Notes: generated from the letters alone by a model not told the origin. 64,000 nt of DNA from Rhodanobacter sp. MP7CTX1 (GCF_014205795.1 NZ_JACHCN010000004.1:300510-364509), one strand, 5' to 3'. Shown: positions 17,068-26,090, counted from the stretch's first letter. Made by a program: numbers and translations.

Positions 17068-19547
17068 AGCTGCTGCTGCTCGCTCTGCGCAGCCTGCGTC
17101 GCGAATGGCACTTGCCGGAGTTGCGCACCTTGGCCGCCTCGCTGCTACTGGCGGTGGTCGCGCTCGGTGTGGTTGCCACCCTCGCCGCGCGGACCGAGCA
17201 CGGCGTGCTGGCCAGCACCGCCGAACTGATCGGTGGCGACGTGGGCATCGCCTCGCCGCAAACCTTGCCGGACTCATTTGCCGCCGAGGCTCGCCAGCTC
17301 AATCTGAGCATGACCCATACGGCGAGTTTCCCCAGCGTGGCGTTCGCACACGAACAAACCCAGTTGCTCGACGTGCTGGCCGGCGATCAACACTACCCGC
17401 TGCGCGGCACTCTGGAATTGGGCAACGCGACGAGTCGCTCGTACAACGGCCGCGCGCCGGCCGCGGGCCAGGTCTATCTCGATCATCGCGCGCTGGTTGC
17501 CCTGAATCTCAAGATTGGCCAGCAAGTGCAGGTGGGCGGCCGCGAGCTGACCATCGCCGCCGAACTGCTGCGCGAGCCGGACGGCGGCGAACTGTTCGCC
17601 ATGGCACCCCGCGCGATGATGAGCCTGACCGACGCCGAACAGGCCGGGCTGCTCGGCGTTGGCAGCCGCGCGCGGCATAGCCTGCTGCTGGCCGGCGCGC
17701 CTGCGGCGGTACAGGGCTGGCGCGACTGGGTGGAGTCGACTGCGCTGCCGCAAGGGGCTGAGCTGATCACGCCGGAACAAGTGCAGGAGCGCATGCGCAC
17801 GGCGTTTGATCGGGCGGGCGCGTTTTTGCGTCTTACGGCCTTACTGTCGGCCCTGCTGGCCGGCGTCGCGATTGCGCTGGCCGCGCAGCGCTACGCGCGG
17901 CGCAAGACCTCCGAGGTGGCGCTGCTGCGTGCGCTTGGTACGTCGCGACGGCGAGTGCTGGGTCTGCTGCTTGGCACCCTCGGTGCGCTCGCCCTGCCTG
18001 CCGTGGTGCTCGGTCTATTGCTGGCTCTGGGCCTGTCGCAGCTCGCATGGGTGTTTGCCAGTCAGTTGTTCGGTAGCGTGCCGACGGCACTGCCGCTGGC
18101 GCCGTCATTCGCCGCTGCAGCGATGGGCGTCGCTGTGCTCGTGGGCTTCGCGTTGCCGCCGCTGGTGCGATTGGCAGAGGTACCGCCTGTTGCGGTGTTC
18201 CGTCAGAGCGTCACGCGACGCATGCGCCGTTTCGACGCGTTGTATCTGATCCCGGTGTTGGTGGCTCTGGGACTGATCTGGAGCCAGAGCGACTCGCTGA
18301 AGCTGGCCGGTATTCTCGCCGCCAGCCTGTTCGGCGTGGCGGTGGTGGCGGCCTTGCTTGCTGCTCTATTGCTATGGGTTGCTCGGCGCGTGGCACCCGG
18401 GGCGCACCCTGCGCTGCGTCTGGGGCTGGCGGCGCTGGCGCGGCGACGTACCCTGAGCCTGATCCAGGCCACCGCGCTCAGCATTGGCTTGTGCGCGCTA
18501 CTGCTGCTGGCGATCGTCGCCCCTTCGCTGCTGCAGGGCTGGCGGCAGGAGCTGCCGGCGAATACGCCGAACTGGTTCGCGTTGAACCTGCAGGACGATC
18601 AACGTGCAGGTTTTGAAAAAACGTTGGCAGCGATCGACGGCCAGCAACTCAACATGTTGCCGCTGGCCGTTGGGAAACTCACCGCCATCAATGGTCGACC
18701 GATCGACCAGATCGCCTTCAAGGACGAACGTGCAAAGGACTGGACCGACCGCCAACTGCGACTGTCCTGGGCGAGCAGCCTGCCACCAGCAAATCAGGTC
18801 ATCGCCGGGCAATGGGCCGGAGCAAACGCAGCGCAAGCCGAGGTGTCGATCGACACCATGTGGCGTGACATATTCGGCTTGAAGCTGGGCGATACCCTAA
18901 GCCTGGATATCGGCGAAGGCAGCGTCAATGCGAAGGTCAGCAGCATCCGCAAAGTCGACTGGAGTTCGTTCCGGGTCAACTTTTTCCTGCTGCTCGATGC
19001 GGCCCATGCCAGCGACTTGCCGCATACCTGGCTGGCCAGTTTCTACCTGCCGCGCAGCCATGCCACGCAGCTGGCGCAACTGTCACGCGATTACTCCAAC
19101 CTAAGCCTGATCGACGTCGACTCGCTGCTCGACCGCGTACGCGAGATCGTCGATCGCGTCGGCAATGCCGTGCGCTGGATTCTCGGTTTCAGCCTGCTTG
19201 CGGGTGCGCTGGTGCTGGCCGCCGCACTCGCCGCCAGCGCGGCCGAGCGACGCCACGAAGCGGCGCTGCTGCGCACGCTCGGCGCACGCCGCAATCAACT
19301 GCGTGTCGCCGCCGCCTGCGAATTTGCCCTGCTCGGCCTGATCGCCGGCCTCACCGCCGCGCTCGGCGCCGCCGGCGCCGGGGTGTGGCTCGGCCACTCG
19401 GTCTTCCATATCGACGGCTTCGTGCCGCCGCTGTGGCCGCTCGCATTCGCTGCGCTCGGCGCTGCGTTTGTGGTGATGTTGCTGGGACTGGCGGGGACAC
19501 GGAAGGTGACGCGCACCTCGCCAATGCGGCTGTTGCGGGAAGGTTAG
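17064..19547 (+). CDS. ybbP: FtsX-like ABC permease (YbbP)
   Basis: 827 residues, the expected size for YbbP. Two FtsX repeats and about ten membrane helices: one near the N-terminus (TLAASLLLAVVALGVVATLAA), a cluster around 250-490 and three at the C-terminus. The motif SEVALLRALGTSRRRVLGLL, repeated as HEAALLRTLGARRNQLRVAA near the C-terminus, is the FtsX coupling helix. Large periplasmic domains separate the helix clusters. It overlaps ybbA by four bases (ATGA). Substrate unknown; export or extraction of lipid-related molecules is suggested by the tesA neighbour. Confidence 0.93.
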   Translation: MKLLLLALRSLRREWHLPELRTLAASLLLAVVALGVVATLAARTEHGVLASTAELIGGDVGIASPQTLPDSFAAEARQLNLSMTHTASFPSVAFAHEQTQLLDVLAGDQHYPLRGTLELGNATSRSYNGRAPAAGQVYLDHRALVALNLKIGQQVQVGGRELTIAAELLREPDGGELFAMAPRAMMSLTDAEQAGLLGVGSRARHSLLLAGAPAAVQGWRDWVESTALPQGAELITPEQVQERMRTAFDRAGAFLRLTALLSALLAGVAIALAAQRYARRKTSEVALLRALGTSRRRVLGLLLGTLGALALPAVVLGLLLALGLSQLAWVFASQLFGSVPTALPLAPSFAAAAMGVAVLVGFALPPLVRLAEVPPVAVFRQSVTRRMRRFDALYLIPVLVALGLIWSQSDSLKLAGILAASLFGVAVVAALLAALLLWVARRVAPGAHPALRLGLAALARRRTLSLIQATALSIGLCALLLLAIVAPSLLQGWRQELPANTPNWFALNLQDDQRAGFEKTLAAIDGQQLNMLPLAVGKLTAINGRPIDQIAFKDERAKDWTDRQLRLSWASSLPPANQVIAGQWAGANAAQAEVSIDTMWRDIFGLKLGDTLSLDIGEGSVNAKVSSIRKVDWSSFRVNFFLLLDAAHASDLPHTWLASFYLPRSHATQLAQLSRDYSNLSLIDVDSLLDRVREIVDRVGNAVRWILGFSLLAGALVLAAALAASAAERRHEAALLRTLGARRNQLRVAAACEFALLGLIAGLTAALGAAGAGVWLGHSVFHIDGFVPPLWPLAFAALGAAFVVMLLGLAGTRKVTRTSPMRLLREG

Positions 19548-19562
19548 TATTCCTTAGACCTG

Positions 19563-19665
19563 CCCCCTCCCCTGCTCGCAGGGGAGGGTTGGGGTGGGGT
19601 CGCTCTTCGCCAAGAAGATCAAAAGCCCAATCCCCTCCCAACCTCCCCCTGCAAGCAGGGGGAGG
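19563..19665. repeat. GC-rich repeat family 3, reversed copy
   Basis: CCCCTCCCCTGCTCGCAGGG, GGTTGGGGTGGGGTCGCTCTT, a short centre, GATCAAAAGCC, then CCTCCCCCTGCAAGCAGGGG. This is the reverse complement of the two units at 10791-11105, and it lies just after the ybbP stop. Confidence 0.85.
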
Positions 19666-19743
19666 AGCGAAACGGCTTGCGGGGAGCTGGAAGTTATAGT
19701 TCATTGCAATCTTTGGTCTCTCATCCGCGAGCGCAGGCCCACC

Positions 19744-20373
19744 ATGTACACCCTCTACTACTCACCCGGCACCGCCAGCATGGTGGTGCATCTGGCCCTG
19801 CTGGAAATCGGTGCGCCGCATGAACTGCGATTGATCGATATCGATACGCAGGCGCAACACGACCCCGAGTACCGGAAGCTGAATCCACGCGGCGTCGTTC
19901 CAACGCTGGTGATCGACGGCCGGCCATTGTCGGAATCGGCGGCGTTGCTGATGGTGCTGGCCGACCGTCACCCGGAATCCAAGCTGGCCCCGCCGCCGGG
20001 CACGCCCGAGCGCGAAACGTGGCAGCAGTGGGTCGTCTATCTCAGCAATACGCTGATGTCGACGTATCGCTTCTGGTTCTATCCACCGGAGCTTGGTGCA
20101 GCGGAGCACACGCCTGAAGTCCACGCCGCCTTGCAACGCAAGATCGAAGGCGTGTGGGATCTGCTCGACGCACAACTCACCGCGAACGGGCCGTACCTTC
20201 TCGGCAAGGAGTTCTCCGGCGCCGACCTGCTGCTGGGCATGCTGATGCGCTGGTCGCGCAACATGCCACGTCCGGTGACCGAATGGCCCGCACTGAAGCG
20301 GCTGGCCGATCTGGTACGCGCGCGACCGAGCTGGCAGAAGCTGTACGAGATCGAAGGACTCAGCGGGTGGTGA
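19744..20373 (+). CDS. Glutathione S-transferase family protein
   Basis: 209 residues. Thioredoxin-like N-terminal domain (YTLYYSPGTASMVVHLALLE, LNPRGVVPTLVIDG, LSESAALLMVLAD) and an all-helical C-terminal domain (YLLGKEFSGADLLLGMLMRW), the classical two-domain GST layout. It likely conjugates or binds glutathione with unknown small substrates. gshB, which makes glutathione, is in this window but far away. A permease follows after 27 bases and may be co-transcribed. Confidence 0.92.
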   Translation: MYTLYYSPGTASMVVHLALLEIGAPHELRLIDIDTQAQHDPEYRKLNPRGVVPTLVIDGRPLSESAALLMVLADRHPESKLAPPPGTPERETWQQWVVYLSNTLMSTYRFWFYPPELGAAEHTPEVHAALQRKIEGVWDLLDAQLTANGPYLLGKEFSGADLLLGMLMRWSRNMPRPVTEWPALKRLADLVRARPSWQKLYEIEGLSGW

Positions 20374-20400
20374 TCGGCATGCCGGGTGGGATGCCGACGC

Positions 20401-21543
20401 ATGAGTGATGCGAAGGCAACATCCGAAGCGCCCTCGTCGTGGATGCAAAAGCTGAAGGCCGAATGGCTGTTGCTGCTGTTCGCTTTATTGACCATCGCAC
20501 TGGCCCTGTTCGACCCGCAATCGCTGGCGAAGTATCAGCACTGGTTGCAGTTACCGACACTGGCCGGCTTGATGGGCTTGCTGATCGCGATCCAGGGCAT
20601 CCGCGACAGTGGCCTGGTGCAGCACGCAGCGGTCGCCGTCGTGGCGCGCGCCCATTCGTTGCGCAGTCTTGGACTGCTGCTGGTGACGGCGACGGCACTG
20701 TTGTCGATGGTGCTGACGAACGACGTGAGCCTGTTTCTGATCGTGCCGCTGACGGTGGCGATCGGCAGCATGTCGAACCTGCCGGTATTGCGCATGGTGG
20801 TGCTGGAGGCGCTGGCAGTGAACGCGGGCTCCACGCTGAGCCCGATCGGCAACCCACAGAATCTACTGCTATGGCAGCACTCGCAGTTGCCGTTCCTGCA
20901 TTTCACCCTGGCAATGCTGCCGGCCGCAGCCGTGATGTTTGCGCTGGTGGCGACGTTTACATGGCTATGGTTGCCACGCGATCGGATCGAACTGGCGCCG
21001 GACAAGATCGATGGCCAGGTGACCTCCCGCCGGCTCGGCGCATGGTCGATGGCCGCGTTGCTGGCCATGGTGCTGCTGATGGAATATCACCAAGCACCGC
21101 TGGGCTCCGTATTGATGCTCGTGCTGTTTGCGCTGCTGGCGCGATCGAGCCTGGCGCGGATCGACTGGTTGCTGCTGCTCACATTCGCAGCGATTTTCCT
21201 GGGACTGGGCCACTTCGCCGAACTGCCGCTAGTGCGGCATGCGCTTGACCAAGTTGATTTCACTCGGCCGCTGACTTTGTATGCCAGCGGCATCGTTGCC
21301 TCGCAACTGATCAGCAATGTACCGGCGACGGTGCTGCTGCTCGACCGCACGTCCAACGCGATCGCGCTGGCGGTCGCGGTGAACGTGGGCGGCTTCGGCT
21401 TGGCGATCGGTTCGCTGGCCAATCTGATCGCACTGCGTCTGGCGAATCAGCCGCGTGGTTTGCGGCAGCTGCAGCTGGTGTCGATCCCGTTCCTGCTGGT
21501 GTGCGCGCCACTGGTCTATCTGGCCTGGCGCTGGCTGGGCTGA
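20401..21543 (+). CDS. Anion permease of the ArsB/NhaD/SLC13 superfamily
   Basis: 380 residues with about ten membrane helices. Features of the ion-transporter superfamily: TALLSMVLTNDVSLFLIVPL (TND motif), NAGSTLSPIGNPQNLLLW (the SxxGNPQN loop), and in the second half SQLISNVPATVLLL (SNVPA). These two related loops form the substrate site. The substrate cannot be called from sequence; citrate, dicarboxylate and arsenite relatives share these motifs. The ATG at 20401 (MSDAKATSE) is preferred to one 15 bases upstream. It follows the GST gene on the same strand. Confidence 0.85.
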   Translation: MSDAKATSEAPSSWMQKLKAEWLLLLFALLTIALALFDPQSLAKYQHWLQLPTLAGLMGLLIAIQGIRDSGLVQHAAVAVVARAHSLRSLGLLLVTATALLSMVLTNDVSLFLIVPLTVAIGSMSNLPVLRMVVLEALAVNAGSTLSPIGNPQNLLLWQHSQLPFLHFTLAMLPAAAVMFALVATFTWLWLPRDRIELAPDKIDGQVTSRRLGAWSMAALLAMVLLMEYHQAPLGSVLMLVLFALLARSSLARIDWLLLLTFAAIFLGLGHFAELPLVRHALDQVDFTRPLTLYASGIVASQLISNVPATVLLLDRTSNAIALAVAVNVGGFGLAIGSLANLIALRLANQPRGLRQLQLVSIPFLLVCAPLVYLAWRWLG

Positions 21544-21592
21544 GATCACCAGCGTCCTCCCTTGCCTGACATGGAAGGACGCTCACCCCACA

Positions 21593-22366
21593 TCAATCGT
21601 CATTATCCTTCGGCACGCTGACCTTGCCCCTGACGCCCGAATGATTGACGTCGCCGCTGCCCTTGGCACCCAGCGTGAAATCACCCGAAACATCGCTAAC
21701 GGTGAAGTCGCCGGAACCCAGCGTGTCGGCATGCACGCCGCCGCCCACCTTGCGCAGCACGACATCGCCCGAGCCCACGCTGCCAACCTTGGCGTCGCCC
21801 CGGATGCCCTCGGCCTTGAAATCACCCGAGCCCACCGAACCCAGCTCCAGAATGCCAATGTCGTGCGCATCGATGTCGCCCGAACCGACGCTGGCGCCGA
21901 ACTTGCCGGACACCTGCCGGACATGCAGATCGCCTGAACCAACGACGCTTTGCAGCTGCTGCAGTCCACTGACGTCGGCATCACCGGAACCCACGCTCAA
22001 CGTTACCGGGACATTCGGCGGCAGCTGCACGTTGACGTCGAGATAGGCATAGGAGCCACCAAACAGATTGAACGTGAAATGATTTTCGCCACCGATATCA
22101 ATCAGCAGCTGATCGCCATCGCGCCGCTGAGTGACCGTCAGGTGGTCCAGAGTTTTGCTGTCCGAAGCGCAGGCACGGCCGTTGAGGGTCAGTCCCTTGG
22201 CACCTTCACTACCCGTCAGATGCAGGTTCTGGCTATGCAGTTCGATCTGCACCGCCCTGACGCCAGCCAGATCAAGCTGGAGATTGCGCGGCGCCTCGAA
22301 CTTGCACGGGGCGGCGAACGTGGCCAGCGGGGCAAGCAACAGAGCGGCGGTGAGAAGGCGGCGCAT
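21593..22366 (-). CDS. Secreted beta-solenoid-like protein with seven GSGD repeats (DUF4097/DUF2807-like)
   Basis: 257 residues. A signal peptide (LLTAALLLAPLATFAAP) precedes a domain of about 100 residues with one Cys pair. From about residue 125 on, the motif GSGD recurs seven times at 15-20 residue spacing (VGSGDADV, VGSGDLHV, VGSGDIDA, VGSGDFKA, VGSGDVVL, LGSGDFTV, KGSGDVNH). This pattern fits a right-handed beta-roll of the putative auto-adhesin families. Function unknown. A broken second copy of its 3' end lies at 24953-25147, on the far side of a T6SS remnant. Confidence 0.85.
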   Translation of the reverse strand: MRRLLTAALLLAPLATFAAPCKFEAPRNLQLDLAGVRAVQIELHSQNLHLTGSEGAKGLTLNGRACASDSKTLDHLTVTQRRDGDQLLIDIGGENHFTFNLFGGSYAYLDVNVQLPPNVPVTLSVGSGDADVSGLQQLQSVVGSGDLHVRQVSGKFGASVGSGDIDAHDIGILELGSVGSGDFKAEGIRGDAKVGSVGSGDVVLRKVGGGVHADTLGSGDFTVSDVSGDFTLGAKGSGDVNHSGVRGKVSVPKDNDD

Positions 22367-22670
22367 GGTGAACTCCTTGAATGGTCGTCTTGCCTAGGAT
22401 GCAGCTGGCGCAAAAAGGGTTGCATACATCTCCCATCGGCCGCGCTCAATCTTCTGGTCGATGTGGTGCGCGCGCGATCCGGCTAACAGCACCTGCCGGA
22501 AACGAAGGGTCCGGCGGGTGGTGAACCGCTTCCCTTCCGTCGTGGCGGCTGCACGCGATACCCCCGCCATTGTCGGCGAGGCCATCACCCGGGATTAGCT
22601 TGAACTTACTGAAAATCAAACGTCGCACTGCCCACACCGTGTTGATTACCACACTGGCCCAGCAGATGAC
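22367..22670. other. Intergenic gap next to the T6SS remnant
   Basis: 304 bases. Two short minus-strand frames (22394-22588 and 22446-22652) have no recognisable content. It could hold further decayed T6SS sequence, but I cannot identify any. Confidence 0.4.
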
Positions 22671-23279
22671 TCAGCCTGCCGGCACCACCGGCGCGGTCAC
22701 CGTTGCCGACGGAGGTTTCGGCGGATTCGGCACGCTCGGCAACGGCGCACTCTGCTTGACGGGCGCCGACACTGCATCGACCACACTCAGGGTGTCCGAT
22801 ACTTCGATTTTCACCGGATCGGTCTTCTTCCACTGTGCCTTGGGCACCACCAGCTTCCAGGTCGATTCTTTGCCCGCATCCCGGAAGAACGCGACGATGC
22901 CGACCACCTGCGCGTCTTTGTTCATCGGCTCACTGATGCTCGCACTCGCGTCCGGGCGTAGTACAACATCCTTCGTCGCCATCAGGTCGGCTTTCAACGC
23001 GTCCCTATCCCCCGTCTGCAATTGCGTGTAACTCAGCTGTTCGAACGCCTGCGAAGTTTTCAGCTGATAGATCCGCACCACCGTCGACAACGATTGTCCG
23101 CTGCCGCTGGTGTTCAATGACGCGCGACTGACGAGATCAATATTCATCGTCTTGACCTGCGTCGTGAACGCCCACATCGCCGCATTCACCGTGCCGTCCT
23201 TCACCGCCTGCCCTGCGCCGCAACCAGTGACGGTGAGCATGGCGCAAATCATCATGCCGATTTGAAGTTGTCGCAGCAT
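22671..23279 (-). CDS. tssJ: Type VI secretion lipoprotein TssJ
   Basis: 202 residues from the ATG at 23279, preceded by AAGGGAG. The lipobox is TVTGC. The TssJ core is clear: STVVRIYQLKTSQAFEQLSY, ALKADLMATKDVVLRP, a conserved acidic SISEPMNKDAQVVGIVAFFRD loop, and WKLVVPKAQWKKTDPVKIEV. TssJ anchors the TssL-TssM membrane complex to the outer membrane. The Pro/Val-rich tail after about 165 is longer than usual. The frame is intact although neighbouring T6SS genes are truncated and TssL/TssM are absent from the window, so a function here is doubtful unless another T6SS locus exists. Confidence 0.88.
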   Translation of the reverse strand: MLRQLQIGMMICAMLTVTGCGAGQAVKDGTVNAAMWAFTTQVKTMNIDLVSRASLNTSGSGQSLSTVVRIYQLKTSQAFEQLSYTQLQTGDRDALKADLMATKDVVLRPDASASISEPMNKDAQVVGIVAFFRDAGKESTWKLVVPKAQWKKTDPVKIEVSDTLSVVDAVSAPVKQSAPLPSVPNPPKPPSATVTAPVVPAG

Positions 23280-23313
23280 TTGAAGTAACTCCCTTGATAA
23301 TCCAGTGGCCATG

Positions 23314-23967
23314 TCAGTGAGCTTGGTGCCGCGCATCGTCGCTGGCATCGCCATCGCCACTCCAGCGACCCAGTTGCACTCGTGTGGGCAGGCCGGTAGC
23401 GCACTGCGTTTGCGGCACTGGCAGCTGGGTCGTGTAGCTAAGACTGACCTGATCCGAATTCAGCATCTGCGCGGGCATCAAATCCGGCGCCACCAGCATT
23501 TCCAAATCCGCCCAAGCCGTAAAACCCAGATAGAACCTCAGCAGCGCCATCACCTCGCGGTGATTCGCGCGCCCGGGCATCAGCCCGAGTACGGATTCGC
23601 GCGTTTGTGGCGCGATGATGATGCGCACCGCATTGCCCCTGTCGTAAAAGCCCCGGCCCAACAGGCAGCTCTGGCCCAACGGCATGGGTTCGGATGCATC
23701 GACGGTGATCCAAACAGGGTGGAACTCTTCCACGCTGATCCGCGCATCGGGCACCGCATGCTGCAGCACACCAGCCAGCCCTTCGGCAGTGCGCGTTTTC
23801 TGGCTCGCCAGGCCCAGCATCGACAACAGCTTGCGCGCACCCACGGTCTGTCCAATAGACGGCTGACCGATGCCAAGGCCGGCGAAACTCAGCAGGTAAC
23901 GCGATATCTCATCCGTTCCTCCGCTGCGAAAACCGACCGGATAACGATATTTTTTCCAAATTCGGTT
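23314..23967 (-). pseudogene. tssG: Type VI baseplate gene tssG, 5'-truncated
   Basis: 217 open codons of the C-terminal part of TssG (family length about 330-350). Homology begins abruptly at RIWKKYRYPVGFRSGG, one residue after an in-frame TGA at 23968-23970. It runs through DEISRYLLSFAGLGIG, ARKLLSMLGLASQ and HREVMALLRFYLGFTAWADLEM to a normal stop. The missing N-terminal third and the missing start codon make it non-functional as a baseplate subunit. The break coincides with the break in clpV on the opposite strand. tssJ lies 34 bases downstream. Confidence 0.85.
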
Positions 23968-23968
23968 T

Positions 23969-24514
23969 CAAGTTTTTGATCGCGGCTTTATGCGGGACGG
24001 CGAAGGCCGTGTCATCGACTTCCGTAACACGGTCATCCTGATGACGTCCAATCTTGGCAGCGAGCAGATCATCGCCGCAACGGAGGCTGCAGCCGAAGCG
24101 GGCAGCGAAGTCACCACGTCGATACTGATGGAGGCGATCCGTCCGTTGCTGGTCGAGCACTTCCAGCCGGCACTGCTGGCGCGCTTCCAGACCGTCGTGT
24201 ACCGGCAACTGGCGACCGACGCGCTGGCGCTGATAGTGCGCATGAAGCTCGACAAGGTGGCTCAACGTATCAAGATCCGGTACGGCATACCTCTGGTGTG
24301 CGACGACGCGCTGGTGGCTGAACTCGTGAACGCCTGCCTGTTGCCTGACTCCGGTGCTCGCAATATCGACAGCCTGCTCGACCAGCAGATACTGCCGGTG
24401 CTGTCGCGCGAACTGCTGCTGTGTATGGCGGAGCATCAGATGCCGAAAGCGATTCGACTCGCCTGCTCACAGGAGCAGGGTATCGTGGTCGACTTCGATG
24501 ACACCACCCCATGA
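23969..24514 (+). pseudogene. clpV: Type VI AAA+ ATPase gene clpV, 5'-truncated
   Basis: About 181 codons of the ClpV (TssH) C-terminus; the full protein is about 850-900 residues. Homology starts at QVFDRGFMRDGEGR, directly at the tssG break. It continues with the sensor-1 region VILMTSNLGSEQII, the arginine region FQPALLARFQTVVY and SGARNIDSLLDQQILPVLSREL of the C-terminal domain. Both Walker motifs of the second ATPase module and all of the first module are gone. An ATG at 23990 could permit translation of a fragment. The stop overlaps the tssE start (ATGA). Confidence 0.87.
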
Positions 24515-24945
24515 CACACGGCCGACCGGGACTGTTCGAGACGGTGACCGGGCACTTCGCAAACGGTGCGCCCGTGGGCATCTTCGATTCGCAGACGCAG
24601 GCGTTCCTGTCGGTGCAGGACAATATCCAGCGCATCCTCAACAGCCGACGCAACGGGCTTGCGCATCTTCCGGATTACGGACTCGGTGACCTGTCCGAAA
24701 TCTACCGTCACCTGCCGTCATCCGCGCACAAGCTCAAGCGAGAGATCGAAACGACGCTACTCAAATACGAGCCGCGGCTGGCGTCGATCGCTATCGACAT
24801 CGAGGAGACCGAGCCAGGCATGCTGCTGAGCTTCACGATGAGTTGTCATCTGCGACAGGCAGGACTGGTTCGGTTCGGCACGCACTTCACGCCCGATGGA
24901 CAGACGCGACTGAAGATGCTCAAAGCCGACCACGATCGCGACTGA
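24511..24945 (+). CDS. tssE: Type VI baseplate subunit TssE (gp25/GPW family)
   Basis: 144 residues, near family length. SVQDNIQRILNSRRNGLAHLPDYGLGDLSEIYRHLP is the core gp25-like motif, and LKREIETTLLKYEPRLASIAIDIEE follows. It would form part of the T6SS baseplate next to TssG and TssF. It overlaps the truncated clpV by four bases, so originally it was co-transcribed with clpV. The frame is intact, but the other baseplate genes are missing or broken here. It may be a recently orphaned gene. Confidence 0.88.
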   Translation: MTHGRPGLFETVTGHFANGAPVGIFDSQTQAFLSVQDNIQRILNSRRNGLAHLPDYGLGDLSEIYRHLPSSAHKLKREIETTLLKYEPRLASIAIDIEETEPGMLLSFTMSCHLRQAGLVRFGTHFTPDGQTRLKMLKADHDRD

Positions 24946-24952
24946 GCGCCGG

Positions 24953-25147
24953 TCAGAACACATCCTTCGGCTCGAAGAACTTGCCTTTGACACTGGAATG
25001 CTTGACGTCGCCGTTGCCCTAGCCGCCCACATCGAAATCACTCGTCACAACGCTCACGCTGAAATCGCCGGATTCAAGCATCTTGCGATGCGCGTTGCCA
25101 CCAACCTTGCGTAGCACGACATCGCCCGGACCGGCGATCTTCGCCAT
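24953..25147 (-). pseudogene. Remnant of a second GSGD-repeat protein gene
   Basis: Reading leftward from about 25147, the translation is about 63 codons matching the last 65 or so residues of the protein encoded at 21593-22366. Clear matches are GDVVLRKVGG, then SGDFSV (against SGDFTV), GNGDVKHSSVKGKF (against GSGDVNHSGVRGKV) and PKDVF before the stop. An in-frame TAG at 25019-25021 interrupts it, and the 5' three-quarters are missing. Orientation is the same as the intact copy, so the two flank the T6SS remnant as direct repeats. Confidence 0.85.
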
Positions 25148-25184
25148 GGGATGCCGAGTCAACCCTGAAGGCAAGTCGCCAGCC

Positions 25185-25997
25185 TCATGACTTGGGTTCA
25201 AGCGCCTTGGCGCGCAGCCACAGTTGTTCCTGTTCGGCCAGCGTACGTTCGCCGAATTTTGCACCATCGGTGATCGCCAGATGTTCCATCTGCCGAAAGC
25301 GGCGTTCGAATTTGGCGTTGGCGTGGCGGAGCGCTGCGGAAAAATCGACGCCGGCGTGGCGCGCCAGATTGACCACTACGAACAGCACGTCGCCGATTTC
25401 GTCCTGCAACCGACCCGGGTCGGCGCCGTCGGCGAATTCAGCGCGCACCTCCTCCACTTCTTCGGCCAGCTTGGCCAGCACGGGCTGCGGATCGGGCCAG
25501 TCGAACCCCACGCTGGCCGCGCGCTGCTGCAGCTTCAGTGCACGCTTCCATTCCGGCAGGCCCGACGAGATGCCGGCCAGTGCGCTATCGTCTGCAAGCT
25601 CGCCCTTGCCCGCGCGCTCAGCTGTCTTGATGTCTTCCCAGGCCTGCTTCTGTGCCTGCGCATCGGCATAGCGCACGTCGGCAAACACATGGGGATGGCG
25701 ACGGCGCATCTTGCTGCTGATCGCGTGGGCGACGTCGGAAAAATCAAACAGCCCCGCTTCCTTCGCCATCTGCGAGTGAAACACTACCTGCAGCAGGAGA
25801 TCGCCCAGCTCATCGCGCAGGTCGTCCCAGTCCCGGCGATCGATCGCGTCGGCGACTTCGTAGGCTTCCTCGATGGTATAGGCCGCAATCGAAGCAAAAT
25901 CCTGCTGCACGTCCCAGGGGCAACCATCTTGGGGGTCGCGCAACCTCGCCATGATGGCGAGCAAATCGTCGAGGCTGTGCTTTGCTACGTCAGTCAT
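25185..25997 (-). CDS. mazG: Nucleoside triphosphate pyrophosphohydrolase MazG
   Basis: 270 residues with two MazG repeats. The first has GCPWDVQQDFASIAAYTIEEAYEVADAI and the EExxE...ExxD metal site in DDLRDELGDLLLQVVFHSQ; RRHPHVFADV follows. The second repeat has EEVEEVRAEFADG and LQDEIGDVLFVVVNLARHAG. It hydrolyses NTPs and dNTPs to monophosphates, housecleaning non-canonical nucleotides and, in E. coli, lowering ppGpp. Its C-terminal coding end adjoins the GSGD pseudogene, which marks the end of the accessory block. Confidence 0.95.
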   Translation of the reverse strand: MTDVAKHSLDDLLAIMARLRDPQDGCPWDVQQDFASIAAYTIEEAYEVADAIDRRDWDDLRDELGDLLLQVVFHSQMAKEAGLFDFSDVAHAISSKMRRRHPHVFADVRYADAQAQKQAWEDIKTAERAGKGELADDSALAGISSGLPEWKRALKLQQRAASVGFDWPDPQPVLAKLAEEVEEVRAEFADGADPGRLQDEIGDVLFVVVNLARHAGVDFSAALRHANAKFERRFRQMEHLAITDGAKFGERTLAEQEQLWLRAKALEPKS

Positions 25998-26090
25998 GCA
26001 GCACGAAATCCCATCAGTACAGGATCACCTTCTCCCCTTTGGGAAGAAGGCCGGGATGAAGGGCCACGCTGGCGGCACCCTTCATCAAAA

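Noticed and set aside
16264..17277. 337-codon minus-strand frame over ybbA
   Set aside because: It opposes a complete ABC ATPase with all motifs and has no homology.
21600..22050. Regularly spaced short DNA repeats that could suggest a CRISPR array
   Set aside because: They are the codons of the GSGD protein motif in one open reading frame; spacing varies and no cas gene is present.
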